64,000 bases of DNA from Cliona cf. orientalis (Eukaryota; Porifera; Demospongiae; Clionaida; Clionaidae). Position 1 is the first letter of the stretch. Each line of letters opens with the position of its first letter. Shown here one piece after another: positions 36,801 through 49,320 of this stretch. The notes under the pieces are model-generated. The model was not told the DNA's origin, made no database searches, and saw only the letters and a program-made list of their open reading frames with translations. Location: assembly GCA_963930775.1 (NCBI GenBank), contig OZ005704.1:372001-436000 (forward strand). Direction: 5' to 3'. The position numbers were made by a program, and so were the translations under genes.

Positions 36801-39800
36801 GATGGTGTCGATTGTGGAGTGCCCGTTTGGGAGACAGCTGCCTTGGTTGAGAGACAAGAAGAGAATGAGAAGGTTCAGATTGAAGGTGTCCTGGAGGAAG
36901 AAAGCTTAGAAACTAAACTGTTAACAGATATTGACGTTATCCGAACTGAAAGTGAGCAGGTAGCTGCAAAAACAACTCCAAGCGATGAAAGCAGAGTGGC
37001 AGAGCAACCAGAAAACACAGGTGTTGTTGACATAACTACAGTGGATTCAGTTGTACCCAAAGTTGATGGTAAAACTTCACCTGCCGCTACAAAGAAGGAA
37101 TTGGAATCGGAAAAAGACTCTAGCTCTGTTTCAGAACAGTCAAGAGGTGGTAAATCCATTATTCCAACTCTGGCACCACTAGCTCAAGGGATCAGTCATG
37201 TTAAGGCCGATTTGAAAGAGATTACGGGTGCCCTAAAACTGGGCAAGTTGACTGAATTCATCTCTCAAGCTACACACCACTCGCCCACCCTCCAACGAAA
37301 ATCCGAGCAACATTCAACATACTCTGCAAGCAGTGATACTATGAAATTATCGACCGATACACCATCGTCAGCCAATCAAGAGGTCCGAGCTGTGCCCACC
37401 ACCGTAGCTCCACCCACCACCATAGCCCCGCCCACTGTGGACCCCGAGGAGCAGCGGAGGAGACTGCGTTTGGCGGAGATGGTGGAACGGGATCTGGACG
37501 ATGAGAACATCGTCGTGGCAACCAAGAGTCAGACGAAGGCGAGGAAGACTCGAAAGAGAAGGACAAAGAAATCGAGCAAGCACTCGTCAGCTGCAAGTGA
37601 GTCTAAATCTAGCAACATAATATTATGATACTAAGGGGTCTATAAGCCCTTGATGATACCATGAAGAGTTTTTGTAACAACTGACACATTTAGCTACCTT
37701 GACAAATTGTATACTCATATGTGCATGTTATTGTAAAGTATACAGAGGGGGCTAACTTAGGTGTATGTGGAGATATCGAGATTATCTACACCTACATGTA
37801 TGTACATGTATATCCGATACTATAAGTGTATTCTGACAATCTATTCCGTGATAGTGATATGGTTGTACATGTATAACAGATGGTGGTAGTGAAACTGTAC
37901 ACATTCTTGATCTGGTGTACTGATATACACAATGTAGAAATTGAACCCTTTTATGTACATGTATGTACAATGTATCCATCTGTCTCCAAATTTTCGATAA
38001 CCTTTATCGTATAGCCGGCCTGACTCTATGAGAGCTTCCCACTGAACACTATCTGATCATACATTGACAGTGGTACATGTAGGTCAGCACTGGGACATTG
38101 GTCTCTTCCTTTGGGGATTGATTTTTAATTTTTCGTGTTACATGTATACCGTAAATCGCGAATATTTCATATCTAAAATATTTCATGTAATAATGTTTTG
38201 CATTAAATAATTTTTGGACTAACGACCCTGTACCGCATTATCATTAATATTGTGTACATGTATGTATTTTCGCGCATTTAATTTTCGCACAAGCCAGGCT
38301 GTCCGAAAATATTTTAACAACGAAATATTCACGATTTACGGTAATTTGTGTATCAGTATGATGTATAGTATGTCATGGCATATTATGTTTGTATCTTTGA
38401 ATGGATCTCTACAGGTTCAAAGTCCGTATCCATGGAGCAGCTATACGAAGTAGAGGATGAGAATGAAGAAGCAGAGAGAGGAGAGAACGATACCACCACC
38501 ACCACGTCCATCTCTCCTCCACTCAATAGAATAACAACAGGAGTCATGGTCGCCGCTCTGCCCTCTTTCACCCTCACTGAGCAACAGGAAGCTGAACTGA
38601 ACGCTCTAGAGCAGGCGCAGCGAAACGAACAAACCACGCCACCTAGTGAGACGAAGCGAACCTCTGAAGAAGTTAATCCACCCTCTGCAAGCCAAACTGA
38701 CCAAACTGACTTGGGAGAATCAGCAGATATCAGTGATAGGAGAGAGAAGGAGGAGGTCAGAATTGTGGAAGAATATACACTGTCGGCCGTTGAAGATTCT
38801 TCAACAAAGGTAGTGAAGTTAGAGAAAGAAATTGCGCCCTCAGCAGTCCTGGATGTTCGAATTGAGCAGGAGAGTGGGCAGGAAATGATTGAGGAGAAAG
38901 TAGGCGGAGCTAATGATGAGGTAGCTAAAGAAGAGAAAGAACCAGCTGAAGCGGAGGTGGAACAAAACCCCCTTGATCTAGCCACAAAGCTGGAAGTGGG
39001 TGGGGTAAGTGACAGTAAGAAGAAGGAGGCTGCTACGACAGTGTACAAGCCTCTCTTTGATGAGGCGTCAGATTCGGACGACCCCCTCTTTGGGAGCAGC
39101 GAGACTCCAACCACAGGTTCCTCGAGCATTGCTCTCCATCAATCTCCCCTCGATAGGGAGCCAAAAACGCCCGACTTCTCCGACAATCCTCTCTATCACG
39201 ACAGCGATGAGGACGAGCAGAGTTACGCTAGTATGGGGCGGGATTGGCTGGAGGAGGCCGGGGAGTTTGGTCATGTACAGAGCAGACAGCACTACGCCGA
39301 ATCCAGTCCCAAAGGAGCGTTTCTATCACTTCAGCCAACTGCGTTTGATCCGCTACAGAGTGACGAATTTGAGTCTGGTAGCAGTGGAGCACCGTATGAC
39401 ATCACCCCTTCGTTGGACCACACCCTTGCGCACACGCGCTATTCCAGTTCTCCAGAGCAGCTGCCACCAGGTCAGCCCCAGTCCCTACCGAGCTCGTCAG
39501 ATATGAGAATTTTGGGATCTCCCCCTCCCAAGTTCTCCAAGACAGAAGCCACACGACCTGTACTGTCACAACTCTCGGCCAAGCAGCATGTTGATCATGG
39601 CGAAAAATCAGAAGGGTCTGATTCGAGTGATAACGAAGCCAACATGGCCGACTCACAAGTGGTGGCCGACTGGTATAAGCTCTGTGGTGGGCTAGTACAG
39701 GACAGCAGGAAGACAGTAGAACAGCAGCATCCTGATGATCAGCCAAAACCACTCCCAGCCTCTCCAAGGAGGAAGGTTGCCTTTGAACCAGTGCCAAGAC

Positions 39801-41680
39801 GGAGGATCGAAAGAATCGAAAAGTCCTTCAACGAAGAGGAAGAATCTTCACCAAACGCCGATATCTGGGTCCCAATTCCACACCCGAGTCGGCACAATTT
39901 ACAGTCGATGAGTCTGTCTGAGAAGCTGCTTTGGGTCGTCGATACGCGGTGGAATGTCTACTGCACCTCGATGGAGAGCCGCGGCCGAGACTGGCAGAAC
40001 ATCAAGAGAAATATGAGTCAGATTTCGACCTCTCCTTCGGGAAATAACGTGTGGGGCATCTACAAAGGCAATGCTTACGTGAGGCTGGGGATAGGGATGA
40101 ATCCAGAAGGCAGTCAATGGAAGAACATCACCAAAAACACTCATCTAGCTCATCGGATCAAGCAAATAGCCGTGGACGAGACGGCTGTCTGGGCCATCGG
40201 TACGGACGGTAAGGTTCTCTTTCGTAAGGACGTGGGAGAGAGGACGCCTGAGGGGAAGGTCTGGCAGGAGGTCACTCGTGGTGGATCGGGATTCTCTTTC
40301 ATCACCTGCTGTCACGGCATAGTCTGGGCGATCACAGCCTCTGGTAAGGTCTACTGTCGTACGGGGATTTCCCCTAGTATGCCGAGTGGAAAGAGATGGA
40401 CCGACGTCAAGACTCCGAAGTTTGTATCGATCTCCATCGCGACTGGGGGTGTGGTTTGGGGCGTGAGCCAAGACAACTCCATTGGATTTCGTTGTGGCGT
40501 CTCGATTAGCAAACCAGCCGGCAAGGGGCCTTGGTGGGAGGTGTGTATTAACACAATAGACATCCCCTCCTCTCCTTTTGGTCCCCTCTGGCATGTCATG
40601 AGCCCTGATGGTGGCAACTCCATCCTCACCTCTGTCTCCTCCTTTGTTACGACGAATCTTCCCACTCTCCCTGCCTTGCCAAGTCTCCCTGGACTCGGAA
40701 ACAAAGTTCTGTCGATCTCGGCTTCAGCGAAATCTGGTGTAGTCGTTCTGGAGACTGGTAGCCGGCTCCGTGCTTGTTGGCGATCGACCACAGGGTTCCA
40801 CTACACTCCGGCCTGCAAAGGAGAGCTGTTTCAGTTCATGTCCTGGAGCAAAATTGCCGCTGGTGGTAGCGCCCTCTGGTTGGTTAGAGCCGACGACGGC
40901 GACCTCTATAGTCTCGCTTTCGGAGAGCATCTCAAACGCATCGAATGTCCCGCAAAAGTTGATCTACTTGCCGCCTCCCCCTGTTGCATGTGGATTGTGT
41001 CCAAGGACAGTATTTGGTCTAGACAGGCACTGACTGCCGAGATACCCGAAGGAATATCATTCGACTACATTGAACTGAGCACGCAGCTTCACGACGTTAA
41101 GCTCCGGCACGTAGCGTGCGGAAAGAGATCAGTTTGGGCCATTGATGTTCGCGGCGTTCCTCACTTTCGTTTCGGTGTTCACGCTCGCGAGCCTGGCACG
41201 GGGATGTCCCCTGCCTGGATCCCTGTCGAGGATAACCCCCACCCCCTCCTGAAGATTGCCGTTAGCCCAGACGACTGGCTCGTGTGGGCGTGCGACGAAA
41301 ACTACAATGTCTACGTTCGTACGGGGGTCACAGTGGACTTCCCCGTTGGGCGAAAATGGGAGCCAATCCCAGGAGAACATGTCAAGGAGCTGTGTGCCAG
41401 CAACGAAAAGGTCTATGCTATATCGCAGAGTGGCGAGCTGCTCTGTCGCTATGGCATCAGTGAGAGCAACGTTCAGGGAAATTATTGGAGGAAGATGCCG
41501 GGAAAGTATGAACACATCACGGTGGGAGAGTTTGGCGAACTTTGGACTATGGACTCTAAAGGTCAGGTGTGGAAACAGGAGCGGCAGGTGATGACAGTTG
41601 CATCACAGCTGGCTCAGGGAAAAGAGGCTGACTTTGAAAAGAGCATGATGATCGACCAATCAGAATGGGAGATGCTTTAG
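33837..41680 (+). CDS. TECPR2: Tectonin beta-propeller repeat-containing protein 2
   Basis: Exons 33837-33843, 33933-34135, 35241-35738, 36138-37596, 38415-41680; 1810 codons against about 1411 in human. The first exon codes for only seven bases after the ATG. The N-terminal ~390 residues form a WD40 propeller (VVGSLQGYVYVVDLKS, CVAYATDTGFVRV, CLEWSPAGDNLYIGFPTG). A long acidic, low-complexity middle follows. From about residue 1227 come tectonin repeats (LWVVDTRWNVYCTS, VWAIGTDGKVLFRKDV, VWACDENYNVYVRTGV), each ending in an R-x-G-type turn. The protein ends SEWEML, a WxxL LC3-interacting motif at the place where human TECPR2 has one. Family role: autophagy and ER-exit/lysosome trafficking through ATG8 proteins and HOPS. 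The extra length is in the middle region. Introns 2 and 4 each contain a transposon remnant. Confidence 0.92.
34276..34614. mobile_element. TIR DNA transposon remnant in TECPR2 intron 2
   Basis: Terminal inverted repeats of about 65 bases (TATAGAGGGATTCCGCAAAT at the left, one mismatch in the first 20 at the right), possible TA target duplication. About 339 bases in all, so it cannot be autonomous. Confidence 0.8.
34421..34570 (+). pseudogene. Decayed transposon-encoded ORF fragment inside the TIR element
   Basis: Fifty codons open to a stop, containing YFEGLSNKAKNRYKEKL, a charged helical string that looks like real protein rather than chance. The right terminal repeat overlaps its 3' end. 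It probably derives from the first exon of the parent element's protein; I cannot name the family. Confidence 0.45.
38147..38343. mobile_element. MITE family 2, copy b, in TECPR2 intron 4
   Basis: Complete ends TACCGTAAATCGCGAATATT and ACGATTTACGGTA are inverted repeats. Same orientation as the copy at 8796. Confidence 0.85.
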
Positions 41681-42056
41681 CGTGTTTGTTATTGAATTAT
41701 TTGTGTGTATATATTCAACAATTCCTTAATTTCGCTGCTTGTGTCACAGTGTAACTCTTAGCTCTGTCTCTACTAAATCTTTCTCTTTTAATCCTCGAGC
41801 TCTGCTCTGATCTATCTTTGATTCACTTGAAGCAGGTATATTAAATAATTATCACTTTTTGTGCTTGTATAATATTATTATAACATTATTATGTTCTTGT
41901 CTCCACCATTGTCTCTTATGAAGAAATAATTTTTATTGGAAACGATGAGAACAGAGAAGTGGTGATGGAGAGCAAAGCACACAAAAATTTAATTGCAAAT
42001 TCAAGTGACATAATAATTCATGTGATATCTGGCATGACTGATCATGTGATTTTGAC
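41681..42056. other. Convergent 3' gap between TECPR2 and MBIP
   Basis: 376 bases of AT-rich sequence holding the 3' UTRs of both genes. No repeat, ORF or RNA gene is evident. Confidence 0.5.
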
Positions 42057-45000
42057 TCAAGTCATGTGAGCTGGGTGTCCAGAGGGTAGGGGAATGATGG
42101 CAGGGTGGGTGATCCTCTTGGGCTGGGGAAGGCTCTTAGAGGCAGTCTGTAATCACCAAAATCAAGTTTATTAATCAATGTGATGATAAAATCACTAAAC
42201 TAACATACGTCTTTGTGAAAGTATTCCGGTGATCGACCTTCTAATTCCAAAATTCTCATTTCAAGATTTTGTATTCTCTGAAGCAGATTTCTAGGGGTCG
42301 GGCCTCCTGTAAAAAGAAAAAGTTACTATTACTATATACACAAACATCTCTGCTGGCACCCCTACAGAATTATGATATCAAATTTTCATTTTCATGCATA
42401 CCTCCATAGAGATGAGTGAACTGCTCAATATTTGACACCCTCTCCGTGAGTCCCAGCAGGGCAGAGGAGCTGACCACACCCCTTGATGACTTGAACCTGT
42501 TCCATGGCGATGGGGGAGGGTTCAGGTCGTGTTGCAGCTGCTCCAGGGGGGAGAGGGGCGGGACACTCGGACCAGATGTATTCTGTACCCGATGAGCTGT
42601 GGAGAAAAATAATTGTACACCCATATTATTTCACAATTATAACATTGAAGATATAATTTATATCGTACTTGTGATATGGCTGGGGTCTGGCCCCCTCTTG
42701 ATGTAGGCTGCATCAGTTCTTGCACATGTAGAATCTACGAGACTGGTACAGTAAAGCACAGTGCATCACTGCAATAGCCATCGTAATGTTTTACCTGCCG
42801 AGCTTCTATGGCAGAACTCAATCTGATTGGATACGTCCACCAGGTGACGCTTGTACTGAACAAATGCATCGATACGATGGAGCAGCTGAAGCAATTAAAG
42901 GACTTTTAGTTACAGAACGGGAGCAAGGTTACTTGAGAGACAAGACAATACCGGTATTGCATGTTCTAGCGCAATACACAAGGGGCATCCCTTAGTTTAT
43001 AGAATATTGAATTTGAGCTATGGGTATGAATTTAGTCTGTGACAATGAATACGACGTTTGCCACATAAGCAGTCTGTACCCTTTATAGTTGCATCATCAC
43101 AGATACCGATCCAAAATTCATTAGATATTAGATATGACAATCCTACAGTATGTCACAAGACCGTGTAAACCAATGAAATCCAACTACGTATCGTCTGGTC
43201 ACATGCAGTCAATGACCAATGAAATTCAACCACATGATGAATGGCCACGTGGACTAATTAGTACTGTAAACAAAAAATAATTTAAACTGGAACTGCTCCA
43301 TTCACTCCTAACACTAACATGTTTGTTTCAATAATTATAGCCGTAATGCGTATGTCACAGCCAGTTCGTAATGTTGGTCATGTATTTCCATGATCAGGTG
43401 GCAAGACGGAGCTGACAAAATAAAAGGCCTCTGTTGTTATGTCATGTACGTGTTTGTGCCCATTATACGGGCAGTCTCTATTCAGTGGACTGGACCACTG
43501 GAATGGAATACCGGACTCACCTTTGACCCCAAAAATAGCATATAAAGGCTTCATTTAGCCCCCTATAGCTTGGTGGGGCGAGTGGGGTTATAGAATAAGA
43601 TGGCCTAATGGCCTTTGGCCTTGTGGCTTTATGGCCAAATGGCTAAGCAAGCAATTTATCTCCATTTGAGGTGGGATAGCATGTCCCCAGATCTCTTGCT
43701 GGGAATGATCTGACACTGAATGAATATTAAACTATCTGATCAATGAAAAGAAATTATTGCATAGACACACATGCACTCGTTTGATCATGCTGGTGCAATT
43801 ACAATTCTTCCGAGATAAGTAGTCCCCATAACAACAGTACACGACAGTCAAGTCCAACTTAACGTCAGTAACATGTTTGTGTCTACATGACAGGGTAACT
43901 CTATTAATGTAGCTACACAGCTGCGACTATCGTACAATAATAATTAATAATTAGCTATCATGTGTTATGAGTAAGTGACATCTTCTTATCAATTTTGTGT
44001 CACTCTGAGTGTAGTGTCATACTATTAGTGTCATGTATTCAAAACGATACAAGTATGTTTCTGACGTTAAGTTGGACTCGACTGTCATGCACCTGAACTA
44101 ATCTGGGGTATATACCAGCCTGCGAAGCGGAAGGGGCTGGTACCCCAGAGTACACCTGGACAGGATACCGTTGTTATGGGGACTATTTATCTCGGAAGAA
44201 TCTAGCTAATTGCACCAGCTCAGCATGATTAAATGAGTGCATGTGTACCTATTCTTTTCATTGATCAGTTAATATTCATTCAGTGTCAGATCATTCCCAG
44301 CAAGAGACCTGGGGACATGCTATCCCACCTCAAATGGAGATAGCTTAGCCATTTGGCCATAAAGCCACAAGGCCAAAGGCCATTAGGCCATCTTATTCTA
44401 TAACCCCACTCGCCCTACCAAGCTATAGGAAGTTTTTTGTACGCTATTTTTGGGGTCAAAGGCGAGTCCAGTATTCCAGTCCAGTAGTCCAGTCCAGTGG
44501 TCCAGTCCACTGAATAGAGACTGCCCATTATACGTACCATTCTTCCACATATCTATATTTTTCCAACTATCAATGAACGTAATCCATATTAATTTGTATA
44601 TCAGTCCATCGATGAACACTAAATTTGTTGTTTTGGAGCTCTAATAACCACATTATAATCTTTTTGTAAAAGATAAGCAAAATGAGCAATAATATTTGTC
44701 AATCTGTCACATTGTGCTCTTTTAATATACATGTAATATGGCTGTCATTAAGTAATTATTATTTAATGTATACTCACTTCTGAAAGTGATGCTGTGATCT
44801 GCACGTGTTCATGCCTGTCTTCTAGTTTCTCGAGATCCGCTCCACTCTCTCTCTCATTCGCTAATTCTGCAACATCTCCTGCAGTCTGAGTTGCCTGGGA
44901 GATGAATCTCTTCAAGTCCTCCTCTAATTTGACAGGGGCATCCTCACCACCTCCAACAGCAGCAGCAGCTGGTTCTGATTCTTGATCAGACACTATAATA

Positions 45001-45179
45001 ATATTATTATTTTGTAACATACATGTATACACACACACACACACACACACATATACAAAAAACAAATTTGAACAATCCTACTCCGTGTAAATTCTCAAAA
45101 AAGCCCTACGTTCCATGTCTTCCTCCATGTATATACTGTCCTCAAGCTCAGTGGACGTCAGTTGCCCCAAAGACTCCAT
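42057..45179 (-). CDS. MBIP: MAP3K12-binding inhibitory protein 1 (ATAC complex subunit)
   Basis: Minus-strand exons 45179-45110, 44992-44778, 42885-42795, 42734-42669, 42596-42402, 42306-42209, 42146-42057; 274 codons against about 344 in human. Soluble, mostly helical. The recognisable blocks are CARTDAAYIKRG in the middle and RIQNLEMRILELEGRSPEYF near the C-terminus, the latter the most characteristic MBIP string I know. MBIP inhibits the kinase DLK (MAP3K12) and is a subunit of the ATAC histone acetyltransferase complex. Only a donor at 45109 keeps exon 1 in frame with exon 2. The last 30 residues differ from the human tail as I recall it. Intron 2 (1.9 kb) contains a hAT-like palindrome. 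Head-to-head with SETD3, 78 bases apart. Confidence 0.8.
43469..44525. mobile_element. hAT-like palindromic (foldback) element in MBIP intron 2
   Basis: Two arms of roughly 430-450 bases are inverted repeats around a centre near 43990, from GGGCAGTCTCTATTCAGTGG inward. CATTATAC flanks both ends (43461-43468 and 44526-44533), an 8-bp target duplication as hAT elements make. The right arm carries an extra ~80 bases (about 44094-44172), itself a small hairpin. No coding capacity. Confidence 0.85.
45003..45060. repeat. AC microsatellite in MBIP intron 1
   Basis: A run of about eleven AC units next to an AT-rich stretch. The ORF covering it upstream of MBIP exon 2 is not coding there. Confidence 0.85.
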
Positions 45180-45257
45180 TTTGCCTGTCAAAACACGTGT
45201 AGCATGGTGCGCACCAATTAGAATAAGTGCAGCGTGCGAGAAAGAAGTGCAGTGAAG
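45180..45257. promoter_or_regulatory. 78-base bidirectional promoter gap, MBIP / SETD3
   Basis: The shortest divergent gap in the window. Contains AAAACACGTG, an E-box-like CACGTG. Core promoters of both genes must overlap here or extend into the first exons. Confidence 0.5.
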
Positions 45258-47565
45258 ATGGGGAAGAAGAGTAAGCGTCAGGCTGGCGGTGCGTCGGTCC
45301 AGAGGCCTCAGGCTGGGGCGGTAATGAACAACAGAGCGGTGTGCAGAGCTGTCAACGAACTCTGGGAAAGTAAGTCATCTTTTCATACTTCCAGGAAATT
45401 ATGATGTTTGTTTTTGTATGCAGTTTAATATACAGTGGAGCCTACCTTTTAGCTACCCTGATTAAAGGAGCTTACCAAATCTCAGGGGTGCTGTGTGCAT
45501 ATAATTTGTTAACGTAGCTGGGACCACTCATACCTCAAATAGTGCTCAATACCAAGGGGGGTACTCTTATCAATTATTCAAAATATTGACCAATTGTATT
45601 GTTTCATCTGACGTGTGCATGTAGGGACCCAGGGTGCAGTGACGGACTCCCTCCCCTCTCTGTGGCAGGAGTATGAGTTTGTGACCAGCATGACCAAGGT
45701 GATCAAGGAGAAACAAGGCCCCACCCAGCTACCTCTACCCGAGCGGAGAGAGAAATTTGAAGCATTTGAGAAGTGGCTTGCTGAGTACGGAGCCGTCTAT
45801 GCCGACCAGGTACATGACGGTTATGTACATCTATATAATAGAGATTTTAGGTGAGAGAGAAAGAAATATTGGGCAGTATTGAGGGGAAATTGCCTAGTAG
45901 TCCCCAGCTGTGCTTTATCATGTATGATATTGGGACAAGGCTAGCATAGATTGCTGATCTGGCATACTTTTAGATAGTTCTATATCACGTTCCCAAACAC
46001 TATAATAAATAGCCTTTGCCTATACACAGTATTTTATGGTGTATGCCATGTTGTCATGGTTACAGGTTGAGATAGCGGAGTATCCAGGCTGTGGATTTGG
46101 ACTCAGGGCAAAGAAGGACATGAAGGTAGTGAACTTATCTACAGTACGTAGCTCTACAGCTTTGTCATCATCTCTGTGTTGTTTCTCCCTCCAGATGGAG
46201 GAGAAGGTGATGGTGATCCCTGACAAGCTCATGATGAATTCTCTCACCGCCAGAGATGGACTGCTAGGTACGTAAGAAATTGAAGCAGCCATCTCTTATC
46301 ATGTCTAGTGCCTACTCCCTCTGCCTTTCCTCAAGATCAAGAATTTATGTTTTTTTTTGTCCGTTCTCTTTTACACAATGTACGTGCAGGGAAGCTGATA
46401 GCCCAGGACCGCATTCTCCAAATGATGCACAACGTTGCTCTCTCCCTCCACCTGCTCAATGAGAGATACGCTGCGGAGGACTCGTTCTGGAAGCCTTACA
46501 TCGGTCAGCTATATACATGCAGATTATTACAGGGTTATCGATAATTATTAGGGTAATTTTTTTCCCCCTCCTCACAGATATACTGCCTCACAGCTTCTTT
46601 ACCCCATTCTACTTCACCAAGGCTGAGCTGCAGCTGCTGCAAGGCTCCCCCACTCTAGGTAAATTAGAGCAGTGTAATACTCCTAGATAAGGGACGGACC
46701 TTTGCTTGCCAGTAAATTTTCTTTCTTTTTTTTCACGTTTGCAGTGAAGTCCCTCCAACAAATCCGCAATGTGGCCAAGCTGTTTGCTCACCTGCACCGG
46801 CTTATCAGAGTGAGTTTAAGTTGATCCCTTCTGTGGCAAATTTTATTATGTTGGTCACTGTTTAAAATTTATTTCTTTTTGGCTCCTCATTTTTCAGTCC
46901 CACGGTGATCCTGCCCTTCCTCTCTACAAGGTCGGCTTCTACTTCAACGACTTTGTGTGGGCGGTGTCGAGCGTGATGTCCCGTCAGAACGAGATTCCCC
47001 TGGGGATCACCCCCGGCATGACGCTTGCCCTCATTCCACTCTGGGACATGGCCAACCACACCCAAGGCCCAATGACCACCTTCTTTGACGTCAAGAATCG
47101 GATGTGCGAGTGCTTTGCCGTGGAAGACGTGAAAGCTGGAGAAGAATTTAAGATATTCTACGGTGCTCGAAATAACTCGGATCTCTTCGTTCATCAAGGG
47201 TTCGTCTACTCCGAGAACCAGCACGACTATGTCCCCATCAAACTAGGTATATTGTTGTCCTGAAATAGATTATGAATGTTTGTACGGGGGGGGGGGGGGG
47301 GGGGGGAGGGGAGGGAGTAGTGTACTGTAATTTGCAAAAATTTCATTGTTAAAATTTTTCGTTTTGCACGAAGTGATGAAATTTTTTACGTGAAAATAGT
47401 TTACCTGTACTAACTTATACAGCAAATATATGGCGTGCACTTGAAATTGACGAAAATATTGTCACACAAATATTTAACACAAAAATTTTGCACGCGAAAT
47501 TGAGTATGTGTGAAGGGGGGGAGTGTGTGTGTATATATTTGTGAGTGAGCATGAGAGAGAGAGAG

Positions 47566-47596
<31 letters not shown>

Positions 47597-49202
47597 CTGA
47601 TATTGAGTGGCTGTTCTTCCCTCCCTCTTAGGTTTGAGCTCAGCTGAGAGCAGTAAGACAAGAGCACTGAAGGAGAGACTGCTGAGCGAAGCTGAGCTGA
47701 CAATGTAAGAGGAATGCTAACGACAATAGCCAGTGTTCATGTGCCACTCATGCAACTCACCATGTGCATGCATGTGAACTCTTATTCTGATGCAACCCTT
47801 ACATCGCTCTAGCATGTGTAATACTGTCACCCATGCATGTGCATACATGTATCATCAGATCTCTCTCTCTTTCTCTATCTCTCTCTCCCCCTCCCTCACC
47901 CCTCAAACACTCTCCAGGCCTGGTACATTCAAGCTGCTGGCTGTGGGTGATCCCTTCCCTCACGAGCTTCGTTTTGTTGTGCGTATCTTCACGGCTAGTC
48001 AGGAGCAGCTGGAGCAGTTCTTCGACAAGGAGGGTAAGCTGGTGGGGGTCGGACGGCTGCTCAGACCGTGGAACCCCTACGACGACAGGGCAGTCGACTT
48101 CCTCGAGAAAAGGTAATTTAATATCGTTGCTCTCTCTCTTTTTATTGCCAAAGCTTCTTCAGAGTGCACCAGATACCCACTGATGTGGTTTTCTGCCTCC
48201 AAAATATTATATAGCTAAAAATATTTATGGGATATAATTTCCCTAGGCCCGGCTTTTTTGTATGAATTGTCAACTAATTTTCTAGGAATACATGTACATG
48301 TAAGTAATAATTTTTTCCTTCTCTCTAGTAAAATTGATCATTTTTCTACAACTACCTCATACGCTTTGTATTTTTTTCATTGTTTCAGATGTCAGCTGCT
48401 TCTTCAAGCCTACAAGACCACCATAGACGAGGACACTGCCCTGCTAAGTGGGGGAGGAGCCAAACAGCTGTCCCCCTGCTCCAGCGTGGCCATCAAGATA
48501 AGGCAGAGCGAGAAGAAGGTCCTTCACAACGCTGTCCTCTTTGCTAGAACTCTGAAAGAAAGCCTGCTCAATCAGCCAATCGAGGATGAGGATGAGGAGT
48601 ACAGTGTAAATGGTGGTGCACATGAGATGACGCAACCGACAGGGAATTTAGGTGGAGCGGCTGACGATGATCCTGTTGTGTTGGAGATAGACAGTGAAGG
48701 TGGTGTACGCGAGGCGAAACAACCGACAGGGAATATGGCCGGAGCGACTGACAGTGTTCCTGTTGTAGTGGACATAGGTGATAATGGAGTGCTAAGTGAC
48801 CGAAATGGTGATGGGACCGAGATGCAACAAACAACAGTGAATTTGGCCGGAGCGGCCAACAACGTGCCTGTTGTAGTGAACACCAAGAATGAAGTATCGA
48901 GCGAGACAAGTGTCCATACTAAGCCTGGAGAGACTGTCAAAAATGAGCAAGTAAATGGTGCTGTAGACGATAATGAACTACCAGAGCTCAGTGACGAAAG
49001 TAAAGAGAAACGTGAGGAGGGAGAGAAATCATCAGAGGAGGGAGGGAGGGAAAGAGACGAAAGTGAAGGGATAAAAGGATGTGGTGGTGGTAAGGTCGAA
49101 GGTCAAGGTGGTGGTTGCCATGACGATGAGGGAGGAGGAGGTGGGGCATCTGAGAAAACTGATTTAGAACAAACAAATCAATGTGTCAATGGAAATGAGT
49201 AA
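45258..49202 (+). CDS. SETD3: SET-domain actin-histidine N-methyltransferase SETD3
   Basis: Exons 45258-45369, 45625-45809, 46066-46125, 46195-46267, 46390-46503, 46578-46658, 46745-46809, 46898-47246, 47632-47704, 47918-48112, 48389-49202; 706 codons against about 594 in human. The N-terminus is basic (MGKKSKRQ). The split SET domain runs from VEIAEYPGCGFGLRAKKDMK to FKIFYGARNNSDLFVHQGFV, with the central WAVSSVMSRQNEIPLG and LIPLWDMANHT blocks (Asn-His of the cofactor pocket). A Rubisco-LSMT-type substrate domain follows, with LLLQAYKTTIDEDTALL. The family methylates a histidine of actin. The C-terminal ~230 residues are an acidic, low-complexity tail with three internal repeats. Introns 8 and 9 carry simple repeats. 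Confidence 0.93.
47287..47308. repeat. Poly-G tract in SETD3 intron 8
   Basis: About 21 consecutive G. Length is likely unreliable in the assembly. Confidence 0.8.
47326..47512. mobile_element. Possible MITE in SETD3 intron 8
   Basis: Starts TACTGTAATTTGCAAAAATT and ends in GCACGCGAAATTGAGTA, with AAAATTTTTCG and CGAAAATATT strings in inverse orientation. Imperfect; no second copy seen in the window. Confidence 0.4.
48628..48895 (+). repeat. Threefold internal repeat in the SETD3 tail
   Basis: Three units of about 28-36 codons, each with (Q)PTGN-x-GGA or VNLAGA followed by PVVVD/PVVLE: QPTGNLGGAADDDPVVLEI, QPTGNMAGATDSVPVVVDI and QTTVNLAGAANNVPVVVNT. In frame and divergent, so not a recent duplication. 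Confidence 0.8.
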
Positions 49203-49320
49203 ATTTATATTTACACAAATCATGCAAATCACATGCAGTTGATCGATCTTTTCAATTTTGTCACACATGCAGTCCATTAACTAATGCTTTTCTGTACCCA
49301 TGCAGTTTACGTTTTAAAGT

